From contig VIQU02000034.1 of assembly GCA_010206225.2 (NCBI GenBank), positions 1-39,643 of the forward strand: DNA of 39,643 nucleotides, written 5' to 3'. The position numbers were made by a program, and so were the translations under genes. The notes beneath the pieces are model-generated. The model was given only the letters and a program-made list of their open reading frames with translations, made no database searches and was not told the origin of the DNA. Positions 39,458 through 39,643 of this stretch are shown piece by piece. This stretch comes from Lachnospiraceae bacterium MD308 (GTDB lineage: Bacteria > Bacillota > Clostridia > Lachnospirales > Lachnospiraceae). Within the stretch, counting starts at the first letter, position 1, and every line of letters starts with the position of its first letter.

Positions 39458-39643
39458 ATGTCATTTAGAGCAAATTCCAGCCAACAGATATCTTTCACCG
39501 ACAGCTTTAACGGACTTACTTCCCGGGAGCAGAAAGCCCTGGAGAACTCCTGGGCAAAGACATTTGCTGAAGACATCTTTCCTTCCATAAATGAGGAGCC
39601 TTTCCGTGCGCTGTATTCAGACAGCGCTTCTAGGCCGAATACC
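39458..39643 (+). CDS. IS1182-family transposase, N-terminal part (runs off the window)
   Basis: 62 codons from the ATG at 39458 to the window edge: MSFRANSSQQISFTDSFNGL, then TSREQKALENSWAKTFAEDIFPSINEEPF and ALYSDSASRPNT. The SWAKxFAExIFPxIxEExFxxLYS...SRPNTP block is the usual start of IS1182-type DDE transposases. AAGGCGG lies 10 nt upstream. The catalytic domain is outside the window, so intactness is unknown. Confidence 0.85.
   Translation, partial: MSFRANSSQQISFTDSFNGLTSREQKALENSWAKTFAEDIFPSINEEPFRALYSDSASRPNT

Larger units (their letters stand above)
27784..39643. mobile_element. Serine-recombinase integrated element, left end and cargo (right end not seen)
   Basis: The left boundary is defined by the break in cotJC, about 55 nt from the 3' end of a large serine recombinase gene; these genes usually sit at one end of their element. 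Cargo over the next ~10 kb consists of resistance and efflux-type genes unlike the flanking housekeeping cluster. No conjugation gene is visible, and the missing half of cotJC does not appear before 39643, so either the element extends past the window or the last part is a different insertion. Confidence 0.65.
39350..39643 (+). mobile_element. IS1182-like insertion sequence, 5' end only
   Basis: The transposase start and about 100 nt of upstream sequence are inside the window. The outer end is placed near 39350 (TTGGGGTCAAAAGCCCC), where the AT-rich upstream region of the unknown gene stops. The exact terminal repeat cannot be fixed without the other end. Confidence 0.55.

Noticed and set aside
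39343-39588. 81-codon minus-strand frame at the window end
   Set aside because: Antisense to the IS1182-like transposase start and its hairpin.

Overview
The window reads as chromosome of a spore-forming, Gram-positive clostridium, most likely a Lachnospiraceae-type member of the Bacillota. This is inferred from the gene families, strong AGGAGG-type ribosome binding sites, a Clostridia-style division/sporulation gene cluster and a cotJ spore-coat operon. No rRNA, tRNA or CRISPR array was seen.

Region 1 (1-7000), mostly minus strand: the first part of an IS256-family transposase, a PrsA/SurA-like lipoprotein foldase, mfd, pth (overlapping mfd by 4 nt), a plus-strand membrane-anchored FMN_bind-like protein, a small acidic protein and a HAD phosphatase. 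Region 2 (7192-9687, plus): a large LtaS-type phosphoglycerol transferase. Region 3 (9715-24280, minus) is the division and cell-wall cluster. In transcription order it runs mraZ, rsmH, ftsL, two tandem class B PBPs, mraY, an ftsW/spoVE gene, divIB/ftsQ and ftsZ, then the sporulation genes spoIIGA, sigE, a beta-CASP metallo-beta-lactamase nuclease and sigG. murD, murG, murE, murF and ftsA are not in the cluster. The cluster starts at a canonical promoter that lies inside an array of 10-nt MraZ boxes. ftsZ has its own promoter and terminator. spoIIGA has a promoter with a long spacer and Spo0A-like boxes. Region 4 (24319-26931, minus): a small membrane protein, a DegV protein and a second FtsW/SpoVE-family gene with its own promoter.

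Region 5 (26955-27784, plus): cotJA, cotJB and the first ~62 codons of cotJC behind a sigma-K-like promoter. cotJC is cut by a mobile element that begins with a large serine recombinase reading toward the junction and runs to the window edge or close to it. Its cargo is resistance/efflux-like: an ABC-F protein behind an attenuator-type leader (leader peptide plus several hairpins), a GNAT acetyltransferase, a MATE pump with an AraC-GNAT fusion regulator, and a PadR regulator divergent from a second MATE pump. A MazF/PemK fragment and a SHOCT-like small gene also occur. The element's second end is not visible. At the far end are two adjacent unrecognised genes, one with a zinc ribbon and one with two membrane segments, next to the start of an IS1182-like transposase.

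For novelty, the best leads are: (a) the interruption of a mother-cell coat gene by a serine-recombinase element, which resembles skin-type sporulation rearrangements; (b) the unknown two-gene module at 38017-39308; (c) a ~61-nt leader shared by the recombinase and AraC genes; (d) the ABC-F attenuator; and (e) a terminator-like hairpin between the tandem PBP genes.
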